A DNA stretch of 64,000 nucleotides from Streptomyces sp. SCL15-4 (GTDB lineage: Bacteria > Actinomycetota > Actinomycetes > Streptomycetales > Streptomycetaceae): positions 5,456,001-5,520,000 of the forward strand of contig NZ_JAOBTQ010000001.1 in assembly GCF_033366695.1 (NCBI RefSeq). The letters are read 5' to 3'. Each line of letters opens with the position of its first letter. Position 1 is the first letter of the stretch. Shown in pieces: positions 44,220-53,699 of this stretch. Below the pieces are notes generated by a model, which saw nothing but the letters and a program-made list of their open reading frames with translations, did no database searches and was not told the origin of the DNA. The position numbers and the translations under genes were made by a program.

Positions 44220-44596
44220 TGAAGCTGCCCCGGTGGGGTTTCTGGTGCGAGTGCTGGACGGAGAGCCTGACCGAGCAGGGCCCGCCGGCACTGGTGGCAT
44301 CGTTCGACGCCTACTCCGCTCCACAGGCAGACCGTTGGGTAGCGGTCGCCCTCGAAACGATCTCCCCGGCACTGGACGCGGACGCCTCCAGCGCAGCGTG
44401 GGAGTGGATGTATGACGGCCGGATCGCCACCCGACGAGCCCTGCTGCGGGCCGAGCCCTGCACGGTGTCCCTGACCCACGCCGGCACCCGCATCACCTGG
44501 ACGATCCGGCCAGCGTTCTTCCTGCCCCTCGCGCACCGCCAGGGCACCGAACTCCCGGCATGCACGCACGGCTTCACGCCCCGCCCAGAAGAGTGA
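44213..44596 (+). CDS. Hypothetical AICE protein
   Basis: A 127-aa protein beginning MLMKLPRWGFWCECWTES, rich in Trp and Cys, with a hydrophilic middle and the C-terminal LTHAGTRITWTIRPAFFLPLAH. GGGAGG lies 6 nt before ATG 44213; the gene overlaps the ATPase gene by 7 nt and is cotranslated. I do not recognise it. Similar small genes follow such ATPases in other Streptomyces elements. Confidence 0.68.
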   Translation: MLMKLPRWGFWCECWTESLTEQGPPALVASFDAYSAPQADRWVAVALETISPALDADASSAAWEWMYDGRIATRRALLRAEPCTVSLTHAGTRITWTIRPAFFLPLAHRQGTELPACTHGFTPRPEE

Positions 44597-44780
44597 GTTA
44601 CAACTTTCTCTACTGGTTCAAGGCGGCTCGCTCCGCTCACCGCGCGCGGCCCGGCCCCCGGCCGGGCCTGCGCTCCTGTCTCCGCCCCGCTCCAGCCCGG
44701 CCGGCGCCCGTGCCGCGCTCTTGGCGATCAGCCACCTGACGTCAGAGAAAAGGTACGTCGTGGCTGGGGCGGTCGGCTCC
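44597..44780. other. Intergenic region after the 127-aa gene
   Basis: No gene can be supported. The sequence moves from G+C-rich to lower G+C at about 44.75 kb, marking the boundary between AICE backbone and cargo. Confidence 0.45.
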
Positions 44781-44925
44781 ACGGCTTTAGGCAGCCACTT
44801 TGGCGCGAGCCTCGAAGATCATGGCCCCAACGTCGTGCTTTAGCGGGCAGGTCCACAGACTGCCCGACGCGCCGGAAGCTTACGGGGCCATGATCACTCG
44901 CGCCAAAGCAGCTCCAGCCCAAAGC
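44781..44925. repeat. Large imperfect inverted repeat with nested hairpin
   Basis: TTTGGCGCGAG (44799-44809) and GATCATGGCCCC (44817-44828) are mirrored by GGGGCCATGATC (44884-44895) and CTCGCGCCAAA (44897-44908). The left arm has seven extra bases where the right arm has one. The outer parts also match loosely through CGGCTTT. At the centre GGGCAG (44845-44850) pairs with CTGCCC (44860-44865). The axis is near 44856 for all parts, so the 145-nt region can form one long cruciform. It may be a single-strand replication origin, a MITE-like insertion or a bidirectional terminator. Confidence 0.6.
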
Positions 44926-44988
44926 CGCTCCGCCGACCTTCGCTGAGCGCTTGGCGTTGTCTCCTTACTACAGCTGGCTATGTCGTTT

Positions 44989-47900
44989 CTAGTCCCGATA
45001 CCCAGACAGCTCATGCCACAGCTCCTTGCACTGCTTCCCAGTGAGCCGAGACTCAGGGGGCAAGGTGGAGGACCACTCCTGCTCAGTGCGACTCGCGATC
45101 CATTGCCGAAGATCCCTGAAGGTCGTTCCGATCTGCCCAGATCTTTGCCATTCGATTCCCATTCGATGAGCCGCCGCTCGGGGAACACCACCCATGCGCA
45201 TCGCTACTGCCCCAGTAGACGGCACACCATAAAAAACCATGGCTGCAGCGTATGCATTACCGCCTTCCGGACTGCCCGACGCTGAAGTCAATTTCTGCAG
45301 TGCACCCATTCCCCAAGGCACCTGACCTACCAGCCTGCTATGCACGTAAAGTCCAGCCGCCCTAAGGCGTTCCATTGCACCGCCGGGCTCGTGACGGAAC
45401 CATTTATCTGCGATGGTCCGCAAGGATTCCCCATTAACCCAGTCTCGGGTCACGCCCGCCACAGTGCGAGCGTTGAACGGTGCGGATGCGTCTTCAGTCA
45501 CACCAAGTGACAGTTCAGGAATGTCTGCCAGAACCTCAATCACATGCGTCAGCCCCTCCGCGTCGGGGCCGAACAGGTTCTCGGCGTCCCAAAAACCTTC
45601 GCGCCGAAACTCGGGATATTCAGCAGATCGGGCAAACGCATAGTTCACGGAAGGTAGACTAAATCCCGTACCGTCGGCCAGCGCAAGGTATCCGCGATCA
45701 TATTGCTCAAGTTCCGCCATGAACGTTCTGGCAATAGAAATAAGTTGATCCGCAAGCTGCCTGTCCGACTCTTGAGTCTGATGATAGACGAGACTCGACC
45801 TAAGAAGTTCCTCGATGTCACGACCAGACTCCTCTGCGCCGGCGACACGGGCCGCATGGGCCAAGTATTGAAGGAATACAGCCAGTGCGGAATTTTGCCT
45901 TACAAAGGAAAGATCGAAACGCTCCACAACATTTGCGAGGTCGTGCGTGGCTTGCATTAGGTGGCTGCAGATGTCGGCAGCTTGCCTACGGAGGAAGCGT
46001 TGCACTTCCTCTCGGTCATCTTTAGAGAGCGTTGGGAAAACCACCAGACCCAGCGAGTCCTGCAAAGCTCGACCGGCCCTACCCGCAATGTTCCAGAACT
46101 CGGCGTAGCTAAGGGGCTTCGTGCCATTTCCGATCCCCTGATACTTGGACATTGTCTCAAGAATGACGCTACTGATAGGAAAATTAAGTCCCTGCGCAAG
46201 CGTAGTTGTCCCGCAGACGATGTCCACATCGCCCTTTTCGATCAATCCTTCGAGCAAGAACCTGAGATCATGAGAAACACCCGCATGATGGTACGTGACT
46301 CCCCGTTCTACGTGTCGCACCAACGGATGTGTTTCCCCATACTCAAGAGCGATGTAGTTCCGAACTGCCTCACCGAACTGCGACATTCTCCTCGGGTGCC
46401 GTAGTGCAGCCACCTCAGCCGCCCGATCTTCGGCTGGTTTACGCCCCCGCACCAGCACTAGTACCGAGCCTTTCTCCGCGAGTTCAACCGCCACATGCGC
46501 ACTTGTTTGTGATTTGGTGCGCTTAATGGAACCAGAGACTCGCAGCAGTTCAACTGTGTGCCCGGCAGCGACGTCGACGTTGTCAGCACTTTCCAACGTG
46601 GTCAGACTTAGGACGTAAGGTCCCTTGCGGATCTTCTTCCACTCCGTACAGGTCACTACCCGCTCGCTGGGACGCCAGTTAACCGAAATTGTGGCGTCGG
46701 CTCCATCCCCCAGCCAGCGTCCCAATTCAGATGCATTGGGAACAAAGGGGGTGAGCATGAGAAAGCGAGTTTCGGGACGTTCCCGCTTTAGAGTACCGAG
46801 AAGAAGCTCCATACGAACTCCCCGGTCCCCGTCCGCCAGATTATGCGCCTCATCGACAACGGCCAATGACAGGTTATGTACCGCGTCGTGCCTTGATTTA
46901 ATTAGAAGATCCAACTTCTCTGGTGTGCACACCAACACGTCTATGTGCTGCTGAAGGAGTTGGTCCTCAGTGGGATCTAGCTCGAAGACAGGAGCAGCTG
47001 CTTCAACCACGAGGTTGAGCGGCCTGAAGTCGCGCCTCAGCCGCTGAGTTATCTGATTGACTAAGGCGCGGGTCGGCACGATGTAAGCCACTGTAGAGCT
47101 TCGGTTCAAGGCATGCGCTTGAACGATGCTGAACTCGGCGAGCAATGTCTTGCCGGCCGATGTGGGCATCTCCACTACGATGGCACGTTTCGCCGGATCG
47201 AGCAGATGTTGATCCAGGGCAGTTCGTTGGCTCGGCCAAAGCTCAAGCGTCGGGTGTTTCTGATGGGATGCGAGTGCCGCAACGAACGCCCTGAAATCCT
47301 GACCAAGCAGCCGCGTATTCTTCCAGATACTTGACGAAACAACGGCCCGGCATGCTGCAACGACGGCATGGCAAAGCTCTTCGAATCGCAGATCCGAACG
47401 AATCTTGAATAGATCTCGAAGGTTCCGCTCGTGCCGGTCAATTTGAATTTCGGCGTCCACCGGCTGACCGTTTACTGTATAGCTCGACGCGATCTCGACT
47501 ACCTTGGCAAGGTTGAATCGAGCGATAAGCCTGACTCCAGCCTCAGTCTTATCGTTATAGCGAGTAAGAAAGCTCTCTTGCCCTTCCTGATGATAGTTTC
47601 GCAGATTGGAAATAGCTTGCCTACACGCGTCGAGATCTGCCCACCCGCTACCTCTACGAGCCAGCAGAAGGAAGGCGCGCAGTACATCTTTCTCTAGCTG
47701 TTCATCCAAGGGATCCGCTGATGTGATCAGCTCCTCTCTCGTGGGGATCCCAGACTCCCGCAGAGAGAGCATTACCTCTGGACGGCGAAAAGACAAAATC
47801 CCGTCAGATGCCAGTAGAACCAAATGTCGAAGTTTCTCCGCAGGCTGTTCCGGCGCCTCCTTGCGTCGACATAGAAAGGCATGCTCGTAGAGAAGCGCTT

Positions 47901-48102
47901 GGTCGCTCTGATCTTCCGTATCTGCGGCAATTCCTTCTAGCGACGTAGCCAGGACATCCAACTCAAAATCAAGTTCGGCATCCGCAAGCAGATCCAAGTT
48001 GCTGTGCCCGATGCGAGACAAGAGGTAGGACGCTTTAGATATCCGGGATGCAGTTTCTGCGCCTGTCTCCCGGAGCAGTTGGAGGGCCATCGATTCCGTC
48101 AT
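44989..48102 (-). CDS. hamB: SF2 DEAH-box helicase, Hachiman HamB-like
   Basis: A 1037-aa helicase. An N-terminal region of about 290 residues precedes the motor. Motor motifs are Walker A EMPTSAGKT (311-319), PTRALV near 343, CTPEKLD, Walker B VVDEAH (415-420), the T-T-LAQGLN segment and motif VI NIAGRAGRALQD. This arrangement is Ski2-like. Length, and coupling to a DUF1837-like nuclease gene by an ATGA overlap, fit HamB of Hachiman (or the related AbpB). It would sense or unwind DNA damaged or altered by phage and release HamA. Codon use is more A/T-rich than the backbone, showing separate origin. Confidence 0.82.
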   Translation of the reverse strand: MTESMALQLLRETGAETASRISKASYLLSRIGHSNLDLLADAELDFELDVLATSLEGIAADTEDQSDQALLYEHAFLCRRKEAPEQPAEKLRHLVLLASDGILSFRRPEVMLSLRESGIPTREELITSADPLDEQLEKDVLRAFLLLARRGSGWADLDACRQAISNLRNYHQEGQESFLTRYNDKTEAGVRLIARFNLAKVVEIASSYTVNGQPVDAEIQIDRHERNLRDLFKIRSDLRFEELCHAVVAACRAVVSSSIWKNTRLLGQDFRAFVAALASHQKHPTLELWPSQRTALDQHLLDPAKRAIVVEMPTSAGKTLLAEFSIVQAHALNRSSTVAYIVPTRALVNQITQRLRRDFRPLNLVVEAAAPVFELDPTEDQLLQQHIDVLVCTPEKLDLLIKSRHDAVHNLSLAVVDEAHNLADGDRGVRMELLLGTLKRERPETRFLMLTPFVPNASELGRWLGDGADATISVNWRPSERVVTCTEWKKIRKGPYVLSLTTLESADNVDVAAGHTVELLRVSGSIKRTKSQTSAHVAVELAEKGSVLVLVRGRKPAEDRAAEVAALRHPRRMSQFGEAVRNYIALEYGETHPLVRHVERGVTYHHAGVSHDLRFLLEGLIEKGDVDIVCGTTTLAQGLNFPISSVILETMSKYQGIGNGTKPLSYAEFWNIAGRAGRALQDSLGLVVFPTLSKDDREEVQRFLRRQAADICSHLMQATHDLANVVERFDLSFVRQNSALAVFLQYLAHAARVAGAEESGRDIEELLRSSLVYHQTQESDRQLADQLISIARTFMAELEQYDRGYLALADGTGFSLPSVNYAFARSAEYPEFRREGFWDAENLFGPDAEGLTHVIEVLADIPELSLGVTEDASAPFNARTVAGVTRDWVNGESLRTIADKWFRHEPGGAMERLRAAGLYVHSRLVGQVPWGMGALQKLTSASGSPEGGNAYAAAMVFYGVPSTGAVAMRMGGVPRAAAHRMGIEWQRSGQIGTTFRDLRQWIASRTEQEWSSTLPPESRLTGKQCKELWHELSGYRD

Positions 48103-48935
48103 GCCACTTCCCTCGCCCTCGCATAGACACGTTCAGCGAAGTCTTCGAGGGTCCCCGGGATACGTATGATAGAAAACCGAACTTGCGCAGGCCCGTACTC
48201 TTCGGGAGCTTCCTTGAAGCATCCGAAATCGTCTACCCCATGCTTATCCATTGGTCTTACCAGTACAGGCGCGGCGATAGGCGGTTCGGCATCCTTCCGA
48301 GAAAGTAGGATAAGAGCCCTGGCTACCTCGCCGCGCAGGTTAGCCGTCGTATGTTTGTGCGCCCAGGCGAGTTCAGCCAGCAAGCCTTTCTGATCTTTGA
48401 GGCGCTTTTTAGTCTGCGCATGCATGCTATCATCCCCGCCCCCTACAACCGCAGGGGGGCTAGCCGAGGAAGAGGAGGCCTTCACTTCACAAATGACGGC
48501 TCGAACCTTCGGCGTCATCAAGAGAGCGAAAATATCCAAACCTCGCGTGGGGGCCTGAGATATCTCCTTCTCTCGTATACGGGAAGCCGGTATTAGAAAC
48601 TTGTGAATCTGTCGCAGAACGTCAAAGGCAAGGATCTCCGCGACCTCGTTACGGGGCGTCTGGAGATGCACTCGTTCCGCATCCAGATCCATTTGTGGAA
48701 TAACGGCGGACGCTACCTCGCTCATCAGGCTTGCTAGCTCACCGGATGAAGCAACACTGTCAAGGTCAGCGCTCGCGCGGCGTAGCGAATCCATAAGAGT
48801 GTCTGGGTCGACGTATAACTCAGCGACTATTCGTGCGACTTCGTCTATCACGTCATCGTCTGCTGTTACGTCGTAGCACTCAAATGTGTGCTCGCCCACG
48901 ACTGTCGAGCTCACGAGTTCGTAGCGACTAGGCAC
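48099..48935 (-). CDS. hamA: DUF1837-like nuclease, Hachiman HamA-like
   Basis: A 278-aa soluble protein. The C-terminal part has a PD-(D/E)xK-type pattern: GLDIFAL (D135), then RAVICEVKAS with E151 and K153, preceded by a helix with RNEVAEILAFDVLR. The EVK element agrees with the HamA active site as I know it. The family assignment is by motif, size and its helicase partner, not by search. GTG at 48935 is chosen: it has a G-rich element about 10 nt upstream and the sequence before it is Cys/Arg-rich shadow. The helicase ATG overlaps its stop (ATGA). Confidence 0.75.
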   Translation of the reverse strand: MPSRYELVSSTVVGEHTFECYDVTADDDVIDEVARIVAELYVDPDTLMDSLRRASADLDSVASSGELASLMSEVASAVIPQMDLDAERVHLQTPRNEVAEILAFDVLRQIHKFLIPASRIREKEISQAPTRGLDIFALLMTPKVRAVICEVKASSSSASPPAVVGGGDDSMHAQTKKRLKDQKGLLAELAWAHKHTTANLRGEVARALILLSRKDAEPPIAAPVLVRPMDKHGVDDFGCFKEAPEEYGPAQVRFSIIRIPGTLEDFAERVYARAREVA

Positions 48936-49269
48936 GACCGGCCCGCCCCCCTCTGCACTGTTGTCGCCGCAGCCGAGGCCCCTCCCCCTGCGCCGATAGG
49001 TGGACAGTACCGATAAGTGCCGGATCCTGCCTAGACCGCGGACGCACACCCGCGGTGAGCACATGCAGTCGAAAGGCCAGCAGGTACCTGAGGCACCACT
49101 GAGTGCCGCGCTAGAACTACACGGTAGGCAACAGCACCTTCGCATCTGATTCCAGCACGCCGAGCCTCACGTCGAGCGCTACGGCTGTGCAGCTCAAGCC
49201 GAGCAACCCGTGTCCAGCGCCGGCAACGAGCTGTAGCCGTTGCTCATCGACACGTGCTATGCCCTCCAT
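48936..49269. promoter_or_regulatory. Divergent promoter region of the defence genes
   Basis: 334 nt between hamA (minus) and the membrane protein gene (plus). No gene is supportable. Both promoters should lie here; I could not define operators. Confidence 0.45.
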
Positions 49270-49815
49270 ATGGATCAAGGTGTAGCCGCGTTCGTCGCCG
49301 GCATAGCTGGCATGGTCGGCGCTCTCGGCGGAGCAGTAGCCGGCGGAATAGCAGCTGTTCGAGGAGCTCGTATCGGTGCGGAGAGGACTGCTGAAGCCAC
49401 GCGTCAGGCCGTCCAGGACCAAGCCGCTGCAGAGCACGGACATTGGCTGCGTGAACAGCGGCGTGATGCGTATGCATCGTTCATCACAGCCACACAAGCG
49501 GTCACGGATGCCGCCAAAGCTGTGACAACCATGCAACATGACCAGCTCATCGCTCTCAACCAGGCAGTGCAGGACCTCATCAAGATCAGTAGCCTCATCA
49601 CTTTGATGGGCCCCGAAGAGGTCATCGCCGCAGCTGGGCGCGTCATAGGCGCTGCGGAGAACTTCAGGGGGTGCCTATGGGACGAGTCACGCATCACCGA
49701 CCATAGGTCGCAGGAGTCGATCGACGCCTCTGACAGGACGGATGAGGCTGCCGATGGCTACGCCGAGATGGTGCAGCACTTCATTGCCATAGCCCAAGGA
49801 GTGCTGGGCAGATGA
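49270..49815 (+). CDS. Membrane-anchored helical protein of unknown function
   Basis: A 181-aa protein with an N-terminal hydrophobic segment (AAFVAGIAGMVGALGGAVAGGIAAV), a basic patch, then a helical cytoplasmic region with REQRRDAYASFITATQAVTDAAKAV. It has the same layout as the 29375-29917 product. ATG at 49270 lacks a clear ribosome site; TTG at 49240 is also possible. It may be cargo joined to the defence module or an unrelated passenger. Confidence 0.62.
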   Translation: MDQGVAAFVAGIAGMVGALGGAVAGGIAAVRGARIGAERTAEATRQAVQDQAAAEHGHWLREQRRDAYASFITATQAVTDAAKAVTTMQHDQLIALNQAVQDLIKISSLITLMGPEEVIAAAGRVIGAAENFRGCLWDESRITDHRSQESIDASDRTDEAADGYAEMVQHFIAIAQGVLGR

Positions 49816-50187
49816 GGTCGTATCTCAGTGGCTCGCACCACCCGCACCACAAGCGCACCAGATCGAGCGGGGAGCCACGGGGAATCACGGTGAAAGCAGG
49901 CGCCTGCGACGAGGCCGCAGCTCGACCGTTTACCCAGGTCAGCGGCCGAACTTGCCACAAGTGATCGCAGCTTCCCAAGCTGAGGGTTCGGGTGCGGTTG
50001 GCTCCGGCTCGTCCCCACGGCCCGGCCGGCGTGGCTGCTCCCGTCGACGGCGCTGCACCGTGGCTGAGGCCGGTGGGGGTGCAGCGAGACATACGCGCGC
50101 CTGGTCGTTCGGCGCGTCCGCCGTCGTGGCTGGCTGTCGGTGGCTTGAGGTTCATACGGCCTGTCGATGGCGCCGCTGTCAACCGAT
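49816..50187. other. Right end of the element, non-coding
   Basis: No gene is supportable. AGCTTCCCAAGCTGAG near 49976 resembles a tRNA-Gly anticodon arm, but the T-arm does not follow, so it is not counted as a tRNA or att site. Confidence 0.4.
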
Positions 50188-50351
50188 GACCGGTTCCTGG
50201 TGATCGACTCTGGGCCGTCCCTGGGCCGTGCGAGGGTGCCCGAAGCTGACCGACGGCGACCGGCAGTGACAGGCGAGACGCGGCGCGCCACAGTGAAACC
50301 CCAGGTCAGGCCCCCCGGACGGAACGGGTTTCCCCGTAGGGGTGGCGGTAC
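50188..50351 (+). promoter_or_regulatory. Element-borne diverged copy of the ettA upstream region
   Basis: By eye about two thirds of positions match 36001-36165, including GTTCCxGGTGATC, a CGACCG/AGTGAC section, CCCAGGTCA and the run into the core repeat. After integration this copy, not the original, lies before ettA. It probably restores expression of the gene. Confidence 0.5.
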
Positions 50352-50366
50352 GGCAAGATGGGGTGT
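50352..50366 (+). repeat. attR core candidate (15-bp direct repeat)
   Basis: GGCAAGATGGGGTGT, exact repeat of 36166-36180, 41 nt before the ettA start codon. Confidence 0.78.
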
Positions 50367-50407
50367 ATCTGCCCACTGCCAGATTTCAAGCTGCCGGACG
50401 GTTTCTC

Positions 50408-52072
<1,665 letters not shown>

Positions 52073-52078
52073 TCGGTC

Positions 52079-52510
52079 TTGCGCCACATCTACCGCTGCC
52101 CGCTGCGCTGGGCGGACATGGACGCGTACGGCCACGTCAACAACGTGGTGTTCCTCCGCTATCTGGAGGAGGCCCGGATCGACTTCCTGTTCCGCCCGGA
52201 CAAGGACTTCAAGCAGGGGTCCGTGGTGGCGCGCCACGAGATCGACTACAAGCGGCAGCTCCTGCACCGGCACGAGCCGGTGACCATCGAGCTGTGGGTC
52301 AGCGAGATCAGGGCCGCCTCCTTCACCCTCGCCTACGAGGTGAAGGACGGCGATCTCGTCTACGCCCGGGCGTCGACGGTCATCGTCCCGTTCGACTTCG
52401 CCGCCCAGCGCCCGCGGCGGATCACCGCGGAGGAGCGTGACTTCCTCCAGGAGTACGCGGACGGCGGCGAGGGCGCGGCGGAGTCCGAGGGGGAGGCCGT
52501 CGCCGCATGA
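52079..52510 (+). CDS. Hotdog-fold acyl-CoA thioesterase (4HBT)
   Basis: A 143-aa thioesterase. The family signature is WADMDAYGHVNNVVFLRYLEEARIDF, with the catalytic Asp, followed by VVARHEIDYKRQLLHRHEPVTIELWV. It hydrolyses an acyl-CoA; the substrate is unknown. The start is TTG at 52079, 7 nt after the ettA stop. Probably cotranscribed with ettA and the next gene (4-nt overlap). Confidence 0.9.
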   Translation: MRHIYRCPLRWADMDAYGHVNNVVFLRYLEEARIDFLFRPDKDFKQGSVVARHEIDYKRQLLHRHEPVTIELWVSEIRAASFTLAYEVKDGDLVYARASTVIVPFDFAAQRPRRITAEERDFLQEYADGGEGAAESEGEAVAA

Positions 52511-53187
52511 CGGTGCTGCACCTGGCCGACGAGACGGAGGCGGCGGACCTCGCCGCCTTCCTCTCCCGGCTGCTCCACTACGACCGTGGGGCCGCGGTGC
52601 GCCTCCAGGCGGCCGGCACCGCGCTGGCCGTCTTCGGCCGGCCGCCGTCCTTCGAGGTGCTGGCCATTCGCGCGGTGCGGCTGGCGAAGCCGTACGAGGA
52701 CGGGCTCGACGTCACCCTCGACACGACCGTCTCCGCCGGCGAGTTCCTGGAGCTGGTGGACGAGCGGGCGGCCACCGCCGGTGTGCCGGGTGCGGTCACC
52801 GGACCGCCGTGGGCCGGGCTGCTGCCCCCGCGCACCGGCTGGCGGCCCGAACCGGGGCTGCCCGCGCGGGACGCGCTGCGCGCCACCGTCGCCGCCGCGG
52901 TGGCCGAATTCCGCTCCCGCACCGAGGAACTGGCGCCCGAGGCCCGTACCCGTGCGGAGCTGGACCGGATCGGGCGGGACATCTGGTCCCGGCGGATCGG
53001 GGACACCGGGCTGCCGGTGCGGGCCGTGCACGCGGCCCAGTCCCTGGGCTTCCTGCGGCCCGGCGGCGGAGCCGACGACACCGGGCTGTTCTCCTCGGGC
53101 GCGTGGCTGCGGCTGCGTACGCCGTACGGCTCGGTGGCCGTACGGCGGGCGGGCCCGCTCGGGGGCCTCGGGGTCAGCGTGCGCTGA
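52507..53187 (+). CDS. Conserved actinobacterial hypothetical
   Basis: A 226-aa soluble protein. It begins MTVLHLADETEAADLAAFLSRLLHYDRGAAVRLQ and contains a YEDGLDVTLDTTVSAGEFLEL block and a FRSRTEELAPEARTRAELDRIGRDIWSR helix. It often follows ettA and a thioesterase gene in Streptomyces, as here with an ATGA overlap. Function unknown. Confidence 0.8.
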   Translation: MTVLHLADETEAADLAAFLSRLLHYDRGAAVRLQAAGTALAVFGRPPSFEVLAIRAVRLAKPYEDGLDVTLDTTVSAGEFLELVDERAATAGVPGAVTGPPWAGLLPPRTGWRPEPGLPARDALRATVAAAVAEFRSRTEELAPEARTRAELDRIGRDIWSRRIGDTGLPVRAVHAAQSLGFLRPGGGADDTGLFSSGAWLRLRTPYGSVAVRRAGPLGGLGVSVR

Positions 53188-53209
53188 GCCCGGCTCGCGT
53201 GCCGTGGCG

Positions 53210-53614
53210 TCAGTCGGGAGTGTTCACCATCGACGCGGCGGCGTACGTCAGGTAGTTCCACAGCGTGCGTTCGTGCTCCTCGGACAGCCCGAGGTCGTCC
53301 ACGGCCGCCCGCATGTGCTTCAGCCAGGCGTCGTGCGCCGCCCGGTCCACGGTGAACGGCGCGTGCCGCATGCGCAGCCGGGGGTGGCCGCGGTTGTCGC
53401 TGTAGGTCGTGGGTCCGCCCCAGTACTGCATCAGGAACAGGGCCAGCCGCTCCTCGGCCGGGCCCAGGTCCTCCTCCGGGTACATCGGCCGCAGAAGCGG
53501 GTCCTGGGCGACCCCTTCGTAGAAACGGTGGACGAGCCGGCGGAAGATCTCCTCACCGCCGACCTGCTCGTAGAAGGTCTGCTCCTGTAGCGTGCCGCGC
53601 CGAATCTCATTCAC
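53210..53614 (-). CDS. Group II truncated haemoglobin (GlbO/trHbO)
   Basis: A 134-aa haem protein. It matches GlbO closely: FYEQVGGEEIFRRLVHRFYEGV, MYPEEDLGPAEERLALFLMQYWGGPTTY, then RGHPRLRMRHAPF with the proximal His. It binds O2 and probably deals with NO or peroxide stress. GTG at 53614 is the only start that keeps the frame. It converges with the gene before it. Confidence 0.93.
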   Translation of the reverse strand: MNEIRRGTLQEQTFYEQVGGEEIFRRLVHRFYEGVAQDPLLRPMYPEEDLGPAEERLALFLMQYWGGPTTYSDNRGHPRLRMRHAPFTVDRAAHDAWLKHMRAAVDDLGLSEEHERTLWNYLTYAAASMVNTPD

Positions 53615-53699
53615 CCGTCCATCGTCTCAGACCCGGTGACCCAGGACGGAAGACTTAGGACCGCTCCGGGCGGGGGCCGTCCGCCCCTACTGTGGACGT

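Larger units (their letters stand above)
36166..50366. mobile_element. Actinomycete integrative and conjugative element (AICE) of pSAM2 type with defence cargo
   Basis: The element is bounded by 15-bp direct repeats. The minus-strand backbone from right to left is gntR, an upstream conserved gene, traB, spd-type membrane genes, a mobile element transfer protein, rep, xis and int. Plus-strand genes encode a Nudix protein, an ATP-binding regulator and an unknown protein. The right third (about 44.95-49.8 kb) is visibly less G+C-rich and encodes a Hachiman-like nuclease-helicase pair. Conjugation would be of double-stranded DNA by the single FtsK-like TraB. It appears complete apart from the unusual rep start. 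Confidence 0.88.

Noticed and set aside
44845..44865. GTCCACA inside the central hairpin as a DnaA box
   Set aside because: The first two bases do not fit the Streptomyces box and it lies in the loop of a hairpin.
49970..50010. tRNA-Gly-like anticodon arm near the right end of the element
   Set aside because: Only the short self-complementary AGCTTCCCAAGCT part matches; no T-arm or acceptor stem follows.
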